Shown in pieces: positions 43,248 to 52,324 of a stretch of DNA of 64,000 bases (position 1 is the stretch's first letter; the number at the start of each line of letters is the position of its first letter). The stretch comes from Burkholderia pyrrocinia (GTDB taxonomy: Bacteria; Pseudomonadota; Gammaproteobacteria; Burkholderiales; Burkholderiaceae), in NCBI RefSeq assembly GCF_003330765.1, contig NZ_CP024904.1:496001-560000 (forward strand). Direction: 5' to 3'. A program made the position numbers and the translations under genes. The notes below the pieces were generated by a model. That model made no database searches and was not told the origin of the DNA. It saw only the letters and a list, made by a program, of their open reading frames with translations.

Positions 43248-44219
43248 ATGAGCGCCGAGTCCACCTCCGCCCGATCTCCGTCGCTGTCGCCGCGCAACCG
43301 GAAGCGCCTGGTTACGCTGCTGCGCGCACTGGCGCCCGACGAAGGCTACAACCTGACGGCCCTGCCGAGCGTCCGCGTCCTGCGCTCGAACCGCGCGCTG
43401 TCGCGCACGCCGGTCCTGTACGACCCCGGCATCGTGATCGTGTGCCAGGGGTGCAAGCGCGGCTACTTCGGCGGCGAGCGCTATCTGTACGACGAGCACC
43501 ACTACCTGGCCGTGTCCGTGCCCGTACCGTTCAGCATGGAAACCGACGCGACGCCCGAGCGCCCGCTTCTCGCGCTGTATCTGCACCTCGACTTCACGAT
43601 GGCCGCCGAACTCGCGGCGCAGATCGACCGCGAAGGCATGACGGAACACGTGCAAGCACCCAGGAGCATGATGTCGACGCCGATGGATGAAACGATGCAC
43701 GCGTCGGTGCTGCGTTTCGTCGAAGCGATGCATCGGCCGCTCGAAGCCGCGGTGCTCGGCCCGGCGCTGCTTCGCGAGCTGTATTTCCGCGTGCTCACCG
43801 GTGCGCAGGGCAGCGCGATGCGAAGCGCGCTGGCGATGCGCGGGCAGTTCGGCCGGATCGGCCGGTCACTGCGCGTCATCCATGCCGATTACGCGCAACC
43901 GCTCGACGTGCCGCAACTGGCCGACGCGGCCGGCATGAGCGTGCCGAGCTTTCACAGCCACTTCAAGGCGATCACCCAGGTGTCGCCGATGCAGTACCTG
44001 AAGTCGACGCGCCTGCATCAGGCGCGGCTGTTGATGGTGCGCCAGGACCTGACGGCGGAGGCGGCCGGCTACGCGGTGGGTTATACGAGCCCATCGCAGT
44101 TCAGCCGCGAATTCAAGCGTCTGTTCGGCTTGACGCCGGCGAAGGAAACACAGCGCATGTGCGAGCGTTTCGCGGTTCCGGAGGCGTTCGAGGATGCGGT
44201 GTTCGTGTCGTCGCATTGA
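43248..44219 (+). CDS. AraC-family regulator with AraC_N effector domain
   Basis: A 323-residue regulator. Residues 30-190 match the AraC-type N-terminal cupin-like effector domain (PVLYDPGIVIVCQGCKRGYFGG, HHYLAVSVPVPF). Residues 215-315 carry two helix-turn-helices (LDVPQLADAAGMSVPSFHSHFK, GYAVGYTSPSQFSREFKRLFG). ATG 43248 is used; TTG 43236 is also open. It is divergent from the SDR gene and is its probable activator, with the hydrolase next along. The effector is unknown. Confidence 0.92.
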   Translation: MSAESTSARSPSLSPRNRKRLVTLLRALAPDEGYNLTALPSVRVLRSNRALSRTPVLYDPGIVIVCQGCKRGYFGGERYLYDEHHYLAVSVPVPFSMETDATPERPLLALYLHLDFTMAAELAAQIDREGMTEHVQAPRSMMSTPMDETMHASVLRFVEAMHRPLEAAVLGPALLRELYFRVLTGAQGSAMRSALAMRGQFGRIGRSLRVIHADYAQPLDVPQLADAAGMSVPSFHSHFKAITQVSPMQYLKSTRLHQARLLMVRQDLTAEAAGYAVGYTSPSQFSREFKRLFGLTPAKETQRMCERFAVPEAFEDAVFVSSH

Positions 44220-44255
44220 GGCTGGCACCGCCGGATGGTGAGCGTGCGTCAGAAC

Positions 44256-44885
44256 CTAACCTCGACGCACGCTTTCGCCGCACGCAGCGTCGAGAACCAG
44301 ACCTGCGAGCGACTTCAGGATGCGTGCGGTCACTCCCCAGATGTCCTGCGTCTGGTCCGCCCAATACCAGGCGCCCGCGCGTTCGCCGTCGCTGTATTGC
44401 CTTGGCAGATCCGGATTCAGCAGCGTGGAAAACGGAAACTCGAAGATCTCCTCGACTTCGGCCGGTGCCGCCTCCCAGTTAGCCGTTTCCGGCAGGATGC
44501 CGATCACGGGAAAAATGGCGTGGTTGCGCTTTCTGGTTTTATGAATCGGCAAGCACCCGACTACCCGGATCGCGCCGGGCTCGAGGCGAATTTCCTCGAA
44601 CGCCTCGCGCAGTGCAGTCGCACCGATATTGCCGTCGGACTCCGCCGGACGTCCGCCCGGGAAACTCACATGCGACGAATATTCGCTGAGCCCCGACGAA
44701 CGCTTGGTCAGCAGGATCGTCGGCTCGCGCCGCGCTACGATCGCGACCAGGACAGCCGAGAATTTCCACTGCCTATCGTCGTCCGCGAGGTATCGCTTCG
44801 CCGTGGTCCAATCCGTTTCGACGGGGATTCCGCAGCCTTCCACGCCGCGTACGATCGTTTCCAGGACGTTTCTGTCGGATTCCAT
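44256..44885 (-). CDS. Nudix hydrolase, CoA pyrophosphatase family
   Basis: A 209-residue Nudix protein. ILLTKRSSGLSEYSSHVSFPGG is the UPF0035 signature that marks coenzyme A diphosphatases, and ALREAFEEIRLEPG is the Nudix box; the usual glycine of EEIGL is replaced by Arg. The family splits CoA into 3',5'-ADP and phosphopantetheine, needing divalent metal bound by the REAFEE acids. GGAGGA lies before ATG 44885. It converges with the AraC gene. The open frame to 45032 upstream is not homologous. Confidence 0.85.
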   Translation of the reverse strand: MESDRNVLETIVRGVEGCGIPVETDWTTAKRYLADDDRQWKFSAVLVAIVARREPTILLTKRSSGLSEYSSHVSFPGGRPAESDGNIGATALREAFEEIRLEPGAIRVVGCLPIHKTRKRNHAIFPVIGILPETANWEAAPAEVEEIFEFPFSTLLNPDLPRQYSDGERAGAWYWADQTQDIWGVTARILKSLAGLVLDAACGESVRRG

Positions 44886-45181
44886 GTCTTCCTCCTGCAC
44901 GCTTGAATCGTCGAGCTCCGAGCGGCACCGAACGCGACACGTGTTGCATGGGCACGGCGTCGCAGTGTTGCGGAAATTTGAGCGTCTGGTATCAGATCGC
45001 CGTCGAGGAATCGGAGAAACCTGATCATGCACGAAAAACAGACGGCAGGTACGCTGCGCCCTTCATCGAATCTTGCAGGCACAATCGCGTACTGCATGGC
45101 AACGACATGCATTCATGGCGCCCACACAAGCGCCGCCCCCTCCCCGAAGTCCGGCGATCGCCACACCCGCACGAGATTCAA

Positions 45182-45243
45182 ATGACCCCGTATGCCTTCC
45201 GCCTGCTGAATGTATTCGCCGAATCGACGTTCGGCGGCAATGC
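45182..45243 (+). pseudogene. PhzF-family N-terminal fragment
   Basis: ATG 45182 begins MTPYAFRLLNVFAESTFGGN, the characteristic opening of PhzF isomerase-like proteins, where GGNPxxV is expected next. The match ends after GGN and the frame enters the 3' end of the anti-sigma gene on the other strand. Only about 20 of some 280 residues remain, so the gene is broken. The 296 bases before it (44886-45181) hold no other gene that I can support. Confidence 0.6.
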
Positions 45244-45255
45244 CGCCGCGAACCT

Positions 45256-46194
45256 TCAGCTCGCGAGCGCCTGGCCAGCCTGCCGCAGCTGACCGAGCAT
45301 TTCTTCCATACCGTTTTCGGCTATCCGCTTGCCGATTGCACCGAGGTCTGCGTCTCCGGGCATGGCGATCAGCGCATAGGTGATCCTGGCGCGGCGCCAG
45401 GTCACGACATCCATACTGCCGACCTGTTGTTGGGTGAGCACCGTGTCGGGCCTTTCGTCCTTCATCACGCACAGCGCCACGGGCATGCCTTTTTCTGGCA
45501 GATAGACGATCTGCACCAGCGGTTTGCGGTTGAAATTCAGTCGCTGTATACGCTTGAATGTCAGCCCGACCGAGCGCAGGTCCGGAATCCGTATCCGCAG
45601 CCCGTCGTCCCGGCGAATGTTTTCCACCGTATGCGCGGCGGCAGCAAGATTCGACGAATCGAAAGCAACGGTGTCGCGCGTATAGAGCCGCTGATAATTC
45701 ACGGCCGCCATGATCCATGGGGACGTCCTGGTCTGCGCAGTCACCGGTGCGCCCTGCGGCGCGAAACCGCTTTGAGCCGCGCCCGGCGCGAAGTGCAGTA
45801 TCGCGCCACAACAGAACGCACCCGCGACGAAGGCCACTGCGAGCCACGGCACCATCATGCGAAAGCGCGAGCGTACCGGCGCGGAAGACGGCCCGCGTAC
45901 GTCGGGCCGTGACACCGGCGGATTCATGAGACGACCGTCGCCAACCGCGGAGAGGTCCGAAGGTGCGGCGTACGCTTGCGCGATTTCGGCGACCTTGCGT
46001 ACCAGGCTCTGCGGCACCGGCGGCGATTCCTCATGCTGAAAGGCACGCTGATAGGGCAACACCGATGCTTCGAACAAGGCAACCCGCCTGGCGATATCGG
46101 CCGACGTTCCAATCGCCCTGTCGACTTCCTCGCGCTGGTGCGACGTGAGTTCTCCATCCACGTATGCCATGAGCAGGATGTCGTCCATTTTCAT
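45256..46194 (-). CDS. Anti-sigma factor (membrane-anchored, ChrR/RsiW type)
   Basis: A 312-residue protein. The N-terminal zinc-less anti-sigma domain reads DDILLMAYVDGELTSHQREEVDR (residues 3-50). A single transmembrane helix lies at about 114-134 (MMVPWLAVAFVAGAFCCGAIL), followed by a periplasmic domain of about 175 residues rich in beta strands. It should hold the upstream ECF sigma at the membrane until an envelope signal releases it. Its start overlaps the sigma stop by ATGA. A start at Met3 (46188) is also possible. The stop lies 13 bases from the phzF remnant. Confidence 0.88.
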   Translation of the reverse strand: MKMDDILLMAYVDGELTSHQREEVDRAIGTSADIARRVALFEASVLPYQRAFQHEESPPVPQSLVRKVAEIAQAYAAPSDLSAVGDGRLMNPPVSRPDVRGPSSAPVRSRFRMMVPWLAVAFVAGAFCCGAILHFAPGAAQSGFAPQGAPVTAQTRTSPWIMAAVNYQRLYTRDTVAFDSSNLAAAAHTVENIRRDDGLRIRIPDLRSVGLTFKRIQRLNFNRKPLVQIVYLPEKGMPVALCVMKDERPDTVLTQQQVGSMDVVTWRRARITYALIAMPGDADLGAIGKRIAENGMEEMLGQLRQAGQALAS

Positions 46195-46739
46195 GCCCCC
46201 TGATCCTCACTATTCGCCGCGCTTTTCACACGTCGTTCTTTTCGATCGCTGAACAGGGAACCGATCGCCTGGCGAGCGCGCGAAAGCCGGCTCATGATCG
46301 TACCGATGGGTACGTCGAGCGCTTCGGCCGCCTCGCTATAGCTGAACCCCTCCACGCCGACCAGCAGCATGACCACGCGCTGCGCTTCAGGCAGCAGCTG
46401 CACGGCCCTGACGATCTGTGCATCCAGCGCCTGCTGTTCGAGTGTCGGTGCAGCGGGATCGGAGACGGTTTCGAGGAAGTCGTCGTCCCAGTCCATGCCC
46501 GAGCGCCGGCGCACGCTTCGTGCGCGGAGCTCGTTGAGCCAGGTGGATTGCACGATCGAAAACATCCAGCTAAGCGGCGCAGTTCCCGGTCGCAATTGAT
46601 GCGCGCGTTCGAGCGCGCGAACGCACGCGCACTGCACGAGATCCTCGGCGTCGTGTCGATCACCGGCGATTCGCAGCGCGAATGCCCAGAGACGCGGAAG
46701 CATCGCAGGGAGCATGGCGGACAGTTCGGCTGCGGTCAT
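46191..46739 (-). CDS. ECF sigma factor (RpoE-like)
   Basis: A 182-residue extracytoplasmic-function sigma factor. Region 2 reads HDAEDLVQCACVRALERA with SWMFSIVQSTWLNELR, and region 4 reads GFSYSEAAEALDVPIGTIMSRLSRAR. GGGAGGA lies 9 bases before the ATG. The anti-sigma gene is translationally coupled downstream. A close paralogue is encoded at 59756-60304; they share the MLPxMLPR opening, the ALERAHQLR stretch and the region 4 signature. The regulon probably includes this operon itself (inference). Confidence 0.93.
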   Translation of the reverse strand: MTAAELSAMLPAMLPRLWAFALRIAGDRHDAEDLVQCACVRALERAHQLRPGTAPLSWMFSIVQSTWLNELRARSVRRRSGMDWDDDFLETVSDPAAPTLEQQALDAQIVRAVQLLPEAQRVVMLLVGVEGFSYSEAAEALDVPIGTIMSRLSRARQAIGSLFSDRKERRVKSAANSEDQGA

Positions 46740-46942
46740 CTACGTCGATCCTCCCACGGTGCGACCAGGCCGACGTTGATGAACTGCAGTATCTGACGTG
46801 TATCCATGGCTTTAGGCGAAATTAAGCGGGCGACACCGCTCCAGTCCTCGTAAACAGCTGGACGGCGCAGATATTCCATCTGCCGTCGCGTGTTGCCCGA
46901 ACTGCCTGATCACAGGTCCTCGCGGCCAGGGCGCAGGGTCGT

Positions 46943-47788
46943 TCAGGCCCGAGCGATGAATGGATAGGTCAACAAGCCGAACTGCACCAGATTGACACCG
47001 AAGTGCGCGAGCATTGCCGATTGCAGTCCGCCGGCGCGATAGGCGAGCCCGTATCCGACGCCGGACAAGCCAGCCAGCAGAACCAGCAACGCGCCGCCCT
47101 GATAATGAGCAAGGCCGAACAGAACGGCGCCAACCAGCAGCGCGAACCAGCCTGCATCCGGTTGCGCGCGCATCAACCGCGCTGTTCCTCCCTGGATATA
47201 GCCCCGGAAAAGTGCTTCTTCCGCGAACGCGACCAGGAGCACGTTATCGAGTACCCACAGCCACGCGAAATGCGGCCACTTCGGCGCCCATGCAATCGCC
47301 CCACCCCACCACGCGAACAAGAGGCACACCGCCGATGTTGCCGCGCACGCCACGACCGTCAAAATCGCCAGCGTCGACATGGACCTCTTCGGCTGAACCC
47401 AAGGGTATGCAAGGACCAGCCAGAACGCGACCAGCGGCTTATCGAAGTTGAGATACATCGTGTAAGGCGCGGCGTCCGGCGTAAGACGCTCCGCTTGAAC
47501 CACCTTGAGGTTGTCGAAACCGGGGAGCCAATGCTGAAACAGGCCGACCGCAATGATGCAGAAGACGGCGTTGCACAAAAACGTGCCGACGGACGACGGA
47601 TTCCGCTGCAGCAGCACGCCGGTGCCGACCAGAAGCGCGATCGGCACGAGCGCGATCGGTTGCAACTGTCCCGACGCGAACGCGAGTCCATAGCCGATCG
47701 CGAGAAGGACCAGGGTCAGTCGGCGAGACGTCTTTAAAATCGCCGCCAGTGCCGCAAGAAAAATCGCACACCACGTCAATGCGGCCAT
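46943..47788 (-). CDS. CPBP-family intramembrane metalloprotease
   Basis: A 281-residue membrane protein with about eight helices. The CPBP (Abi) motifs are present: AFAEEALFRGYI with paired Glu and Arg, FGLAHYQGG with His, and AHFGVNLVQF with His-x3-Asn. The family includes CAAX prenyl-protease-like enzymes and bacteriocin-immunity proteins. No peptide or bacteriocin gene is adjacent, so its substrate is unknown. It lies 97 bases after the MFS gene on the same strand. Confidence 0.88.
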   Translation of the reverse strand: MAALTWCAIFLAALAAILKTSRRLTLVLLAIGYGLAFASGQLQPIALVPIALLVGTGVLLQRNPSSVGTFLCNAVFCIIAVGLFQHWLPGFDNLKVVQAERLTPDAAPYTMYLNFDKPLVAFWLVLAYPWVQPKRSMSTLAILTVVACAATSAVCLLFAWWGGAIAWAPKWPHFAWLWVLDNVLLVAFAEEALFRGYIQGGTARLMRAQPDAGWFALLVGAVLFGLAHYQGGALLVLLAGLSGVGYGLAYRAGGLQSAMLAHFGVNLVQFGLLTYPFIARA

Positions 47789-47885
47789 TAAACCTTCCGG
47801 AGATTCGCTAAAGGGTTGTCGATGGCGTCGAACGCCGGCCGGGTTTCAGGCAGCTCGCGACGCCAGCGCCGACGCCTCCGGGACA

Positions 47886-49118
47886 TCACGGCGATTCGGA
47901 CGCCGCCGGAACGGGCGCGTGTTTCGCCACCGAAGCAGGCCGCAGCAGCGGCACCATCAGCGTGATTCCCGCGGCAACCAGAAACAGCATGAAATAGGAC
48001 GCGAAATAACCATCCGTCCGGTCGCGCAAATATCCGAAAGCCAGCGGTCCCAGCGCGGCGATCAGATAGCCGACGAAGAGCATGAATACGCTCCACGCGT
48101 TGGCCGCGGCGGGTGTGGGTGTGTTGTCGAGCGGCAGGGTCATGGCGAGCGTGAAGCACATGCCTTGTCCGATCGCGATCAGGACAATGCACGATACCGG
48201 ACAGGCTGTCGGCGCAAACGCCAGTCCGCCGAGGCCGACTGCCGTGATGGCCGACGCGAGGCCGAGCCAGCCGCGCCGATCGGTGGCGCGGCCGGCCTTC
48301 ATGCCCATTCCGAAGCTGCTGAGCGCGAACACGCACGCGAAGAGGCCCAATACGAGACCGGGAGAGAGCGTCTCGATACGCAGTTCGGCACTCGACGACG
48401 CGAGCCATGCAAAGCATGCATACACGATGAACTGGCTGGCGCCGAAGTAGGCCGCGACCCGCCATGCGTGGATGTTGCCCCACGGAAGGCCGACCGCTCG
48501 CGGCACGTGCACTGCTTTCGGAGGTTGCGCTTCAGCGGTCTTCGCCTCCTGGAAACGCCGAGCCAATCCGCGCCAGCTCACGATCGCCGTGACGCAGAGC
48601 ACGCTCCACCATGCGACGGCCACGCGCCAACCGCCGAAGTTCTGCGCGATATAACCCGAAGCGCTCGCCGCGACAGTCGCGCCGACGCTGAGCCCCGCGC
48701 TGTATATGCCCATGAAGAACGTCGCGTCGCGCGCAAAGTGCTGCTTCACCCAGCCGCCGATCAGCGAACCTGAAATCGCGATGCCGATTCCGGTCAAGAC
48801 GGTACACAACAGCAGCACGCCGGCAGAGCCGGCCAGCGCGCGGGCGATCATCGCGACGCACAACAGCGCCAGCGCGGCCACGACCGCGTTGTCCGTCCCC
48901 AGTCTTCGCGCTACGCCCGGTGCGGCAAGTGCAAAGACGCCCATGCAGATGTCCGGGATCGCGGTCAGCAGCGACGCCTGCGTGTAGCTCAGGCCAAAGC
49001 TCTGCTGGATCGATTCGAGTACCGGCCCGATCGAAACGATAGGCGGTCGCAATGCGACCGAGAGTATCAACAGCGCGACGGCTGCAACTGCCTTTCTGGT
49101 ATCAGTGGATTGACGCAT
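47886..49118 (-). CDS. MFS transporter (CynX/NimT type)
   Basis: A 410-residue, 12-helix major facilitator. ALRPPIVSIGPVLESIQQSFGLS near the start is the CynX/NimT signature (cyanate and 2-nitroimidazole transporter group), and helix 2-3 carries GVFALAAPGVARRLG. AGGGAAA precedes ATG 49118; the open frame to 49385 is spurious. It is followed by the CPBP protease. The substrate is unknown; export of small organic anions is plausible. Confidence 0.88.
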   Translation of the reverse strand: MRQSTDTRKAVAAVALLILSVALRPPIVSIGPVLESIQQSFGLSYTQASLLTAIPDICMGVFALAAPGVARRLGTDNAVVAALALLCVAMIARALAGSAGVLLLCTVLTGIGIAISGSLIGGWVKQHFARDATFFMGIYSAGLSVGATVAASASGYIAQNFGGWRVAVAWWSVLCVTAIVSWRGLARRFQEAKTAEAQPPKAVHVPRAVGLPWGNIHAWRVAAYFGASQFIVYACFAWLASSSAELRIETLSPGLVLGLFACVFALSSFGMGMKAGRATDRRGWLGLASAITAVGLGGLAFAPTACPVSCIVLIAIGQGMCFTLAMTLPLDNTPTPAAANAWSVFMLFVGYLIAALGPLAFGYLRDRTDGYFASYFMLFLVAAGITLMVPLLRPASVAKHAPVPAASESP

Positions 49119-49428
49119 GATTTTCCCTGACCTGACCGTGCCCACTTTGCGTCGACGTCGAAACGCAACGGCGACCGCGGCAGGCGTTCGCCGTCGAGAT
49201 CGACCTTTGCAACGCGGCGATCGGAATGCGGCGGCCCCCATCGACGAGAGCGACCTTTGGCACGCTGGCGCCGAACGGACGAAGACGGCAACAGAAGCGG
49301 CAAGCGCGTGGCGTCGACGCGGACACCCGGGTGCGGACGACACGACGGGTATCCTGACGCGCGACGCATGCCGCGTAGCGTTCACGACGCGCGGAGACCG
49401 CTCACCGGAAAGGCGCGCGGCACGCGCG
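49119..49428. other. Gap between the MFS and ohr genes
   Basis: 310 bases of GC-rich DNA upstream of the MFS gene and downstream of ohr. The short frames on both strands lack homology and ribosome sites. No repeat or terminator was recognised. Confidence 0.5.
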
Positions 49429-49845
49429 TCAAACGACGGTGACGGTCACGTCGATGTTGCCGCGCGTCGCCTTCGAATACGGGCACGTCTGGTGCGCTGC
49501 GTCGACCAGTGCTTGCGCGACGTCGGCGTCGACGCCCGGCACGCTGACGTTCAGTCGTGCCTGCAGGAAGTACGCGCCGTCGTTCATGGCCAGATCGATT
49601 TCCGCGTCGACATGCGTGTCGCGCGGCAGGGCAACCTTCAGCCTTTGCGCGGCCAGGCCCATCGCGCCGATGAAGCATGCCGACCAGCCTGCGGCCAGCA
49701 ACTGTTCGGGATTCGTGCCGGGCGCGGCCGAGCCGGGACCGGAGAGCTTCACGTCGAGGCGGCCATCCGGGCTGCGGGCAGCGCCATCACGCCCGCCGGT
49801 GGTGCGGGTCTTGCCGGTATACAGAACTTTGGTTTCCTGGCTCAT
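49429..49845 (-). CDS. ohr: Organic hydroperoxide resistance protein Ohr (OsmC fold)
   Basis: A 138-residue thiol peroxidase of the Ohr/OsmC family. The reactive pair is Cys57 (WSACFIGAM) and Cys121 (TCPYSKATRGN), as in Ohr, and KVLYTGKTRTTGGRDG is the typical N terminus. It reduces fatty-acid and other organic hydroperoxides with lipoyl-protein electrons. ATG 49845 matches the family start. No OhrR repressor gene is nearby, so its control may be integrated with the stress genes of this block. Confidence 0.93.
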   Translation of the reverse strand: MSQETKVLYTGKTRTTGGRDGAARSPDGRLDVKLSGPGSAAPGTNPEQLLAAGWSACFIGAMGLAAQRLKVALPRDTHVDAEIDLAMNDGAYFLQARLNVSVPGVDADVAQALVDAAHQTCPYSKATRGNIDVTVTVV

Positions 49846-49929
49846 GATCGGTATCGTATTGAACTGGGTTGGTGACGATGGTGGGTGAATCACGACGCTT
49901 GAAATCAGCCTCGCGTCGGCAGTTGGAAA

Positions 49930-50172
49930 TCAGCCGCCCCGATACAGCTTGTCGAGCGCGGCGAGCTGACCGTCTTTCTCCGCTCGCACCAGTTCCTCGC
50001 GCACTTCGGCACGCGTCTTGCCCTTCGGCACGCCGCCGACCGACACCGATTGGCGCGCTTGCGGTGCGTCATGGTCGGCACGCGTGTCGACCGGGCTGCC
50101 TGCGAAAGCGAAAGTGGTGGTTGCAACGGCAGCGCAAGCCGCAAAGGTCAAAGCGATCATCTTTACTTTCAT
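49930..50172 (-). CDS. DUF4148 small secreted protein
   Basis: An 80-residue protein with a signal peptide (MIALTFAACAAVATTTFAFA) and a C-terminal DUF4148 motif, GKTRAEVREELVRAEKDGQLAALDKLYRGG. CAGGAGAA lies before the ATG. This family is abundant in Burkholderia; the proteins are periplasmic or secreted, and their function is unknown. A second member is encoded at 59189-59425. The 327 bases upstream (50173-50499) hold no other gene. Confidence 0.85.
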   Translation of the reverse strand: MKVKMIALTFAACAAVATTTFAFAGSPVDTRADHDAPQARQSVSVGGVPKGKTRAEVREELVRAEKDGQLAALDKLYRGG

Positions 50173-50499
50173 GTCGTTCTCCTGAAGCAATTCAAGTGTC
50201 ACGAATCTGTCCGATGCCTCGGTGACGCCGCCATCCCGTGACGTCTGCCCGGGCGCCTTGAACAGATTCCTTCGTTGAGGTGCATTAAATCCAGACCACG
50301 TATCGGGTATGTTTCTCGAGTGCGGGCTATTGCAATGCCATGTATCCATTCCAGCCTCATACACATTGAGAAACAAATCTGCCGCTCCGTTTTCGCCCAT
50401 GCTCGAAATGGCGAGCGTTTTTCCGACACAATGACGCGGCAATGGCGAGGCCGCCCTTTTTGCCTCGTTGCCATGGAAATACCCAAGGAGAGATGGCCG

Positions 50500-50982
50500 A
50501 TGTACCGATACGCACTCGCAACGCTGGCGTTGGCCGGCATCACGATCTCGACCGCCGCGTGCGCAGAGACGATCAAACCGGTCAAGGCGTCGAAGTCCGA
50601 CCTTGCCGGTGCGATATTCACGCGCGCCGACGCGGTGAAAAAAGAGGACCACGGAGAGCGGAGCACGGACGTCGTGACGTTCACGTCCACCGACACGGCT
50701 TACCAGACCGGCGTCTATCGGTCCGGGCCTTCGCATGAGGAAATCACCGGGCCGCAAGGGTTGCCGTACAACGAGTTCCTGTACTTTCTGTCGGGCAGCG
50801 TGAAGCTCACGTCGTCCGATGGTTCGGTGATGATCGTGAAAACCGGCGAAGCCGTCACGCTTCCGCAGGGATGGACCGGACATTTCGATACGCCCGGCTA
50901 TACCAAGCTCTACGTGACCTACAGCCCCGACGATGGAAAAAAGCAGTCCGATATATCGGGGCATCCGAACACGGAGGAATAG
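50500..50982 (+). CDS. Exported cupin-domain protein
   Basis: A 160-residue protein with a signal peptide (residues 1-24, LATLALAGITISTAACA) and one cupin barrel: EITGPQGLPYNEFLYFLSGSVKL, then GEAVTLPQGWTGHFDTPG, as in DUF861-type cupins. The first histidine of the usual metal motif is replaced here. GGAGA stands 8 bases before ATG 50500; the frame upstream is open to 50275 but poor. It lies 53 bases before the condensation-domain gene and may be co-transcribed with it. The ligand is unknown. Confidence 0.82.
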   Translation: MYRYALATLALAGITISTAACAETIKPVKASKSDLAGAIFTRADAVKKEDHGERSTDVVTFTSTDTAYQTGVYRSGPSHEEITGPQGLPYNEFLYFLSGSVKLTSSDGSVMIVKTGEAVTLPQGWTGHFDTPGYTKLYVTYSPDDGKKQSDISGHPNTEE

Positions 50983-51035
50983 CGCTCCGTCCTCGGGTGT
51001 TCTGTTGATGCAGACAACCCTTCCGGAGTGAAACG

Positions 51036-52301
51036 GTGCAAAACCACCAACATGGAATCGAGGACATTCAGTCGACCGCGCAGGCGTACGTGCGGGCGCT
51101 CGGCAGCACGGAACATCTGTTCTGGTTGCTGGATCAGAATCGGCCGACGCATTTCGCGATGGTCGCGGAAATCGACCGGCGTTTTACGCCGAACGCGTGG
51201 CGTGCGGCTTTTCAGGCACTCCAGCGCAGGCATCCGCTGTTGTCGACCTGCATCGGCACCGACGCGCAGATGAATACAGGCTTTTATCGCGCGCCCGACG
51301 CCGCGGTGCCGTTGTGCGTGATCGAGCAGGGCACGACTTCGTGGCAGGCGGAAGCAGCCCACGAAATCGCGACCCGCTTCGACTGGTCGACAGCGCCCTT
51401 GTTGCGCGCGACGCTATTGCAAGACGAATGCGGCTCAACGCTGATTCTGATCGCGCATCATTCCGTGCTCGACGGCATGGGCGCCGCGTATCTGATCGAT
51501 GAGCTGTTGCGCATGCTGTCGGGCGAGTCGGCGGCGCCGCTGCCGTTGGTGCAGTCGCTGGAGACGCTGCTCGATGCCGACCTGAACGATGCCGCCGTCG
51601 TGCCGGCTCCGCTCCCTGCGCCCGCGCCAAAGCCGTTTCGTCCGGACGCCGCGGACGTGCCGCATATCGACGCCGTTGCACTTTCGGCCGAATCGACGCG
51701 CCGGCTCGTCGCTCGCGCACGGCTCGAGCAAACCACCGTACATGGCGCCATTGCCGCAGCCATTCATGAAGCGGGCCGGCGCCTGTCGAGCGAGTGGGCC
51801 GAGCGCGCGTTGAGAACCGTCACACCGATCGACGTACGCGATCTCGCCGGCGAAGTGGGCGTCGCGAACGGCGTGTACATCACTCAGACCATCACGATCG
51901 ACGATCACCCGCGCAGGTCCGACTTATGGACTGCCGCCCGCAAGATCAAACAGGATCTCGCGCCTTCGCAAACGCGCGCGAGCGTAGCAGCGGAACTGAA
52001 AGCACTTGACACCGCGATGTCCGCGCGGCCGAGCGTTCAACACGCAGCCGGTTTTTTGTCGAACGTGCTGGCCTTCGACGTCCTGCTGTCGAATCTGGGC
52101 AATCAGCCCATTGCTGCCACGTACGACGGCTTGACACTCAAGGCGCTATGGGGCCCCTTCGTGACTTCAGGCTTCGCCGACGATCAGGTCGTCGGCGTGT
52201 GCACGATCGATGGCATCCTGCGTCTCACGCACACGAGCCATGGCGCAATCAGGGGACTTCTCGGCGAAGTCCGCGCGATTCTCGAGGAAGCCGTGAGCTG
52301 A
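51036..52301 (+). CDS. Stand-alone condensation-domain acyltransferase (PapA-like)
   Basis: A 421-residue protein of the condensation-domain/PapA superfamily. The catalytic HHxxxDG motif is intact at residues 141-147 (HHSVLDG), and the later LWGPF stretch corresponds to the DFGWG-like structural motif. Such enzymes join an acyl thioester to an alcohol or amine. GTG 51036 has CGGAG 10 bases upstream. No peptide synthetase, polyketide synthase or carrier-protein gene is present, so it must draw acyl-CoA or act on a carrier encoded elsewhere. Confidence 0.82.
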   Translation: MQNHQHGIEDIQSTAQAYVRALGSTEHLFWLLDQNRPTHFAMVAEIDRRFTPNAWRAAFQALQRRHPLLSTCIGTDAQMNTGFYRAPDAAVPLCVIEQGTTSWQAEAAHEIATRFDWSTAPLLRATLLQDECGSTLILIAHHSVLDGMGAAYLIDELLRMLSGESAAPLPLVQSLETLLDADLNDAAVVPAPLPAPAPKPFRPDAADVPHIDAVALSAESTRRLVARARLEQTTVHGAIAAAIHEAGRRLSSEWAERALRTVTPIDVRDLAGEVGVANGVYITQTITIDDHPRRSDLWTAARKIKQDLAPSQTRASVAAELKALDTAMSARPSVQHAAGFLSNVLAFDVLLSNLGNQPIAATYDGLTLKALWGPFVTSGFADDQVVGVCTIDGILRLTHTSHGAIRGLLGEVRAILEEAVS

Positions 52302-52324
52302 GCGCCCGGCTGCTCGACGTGCGT

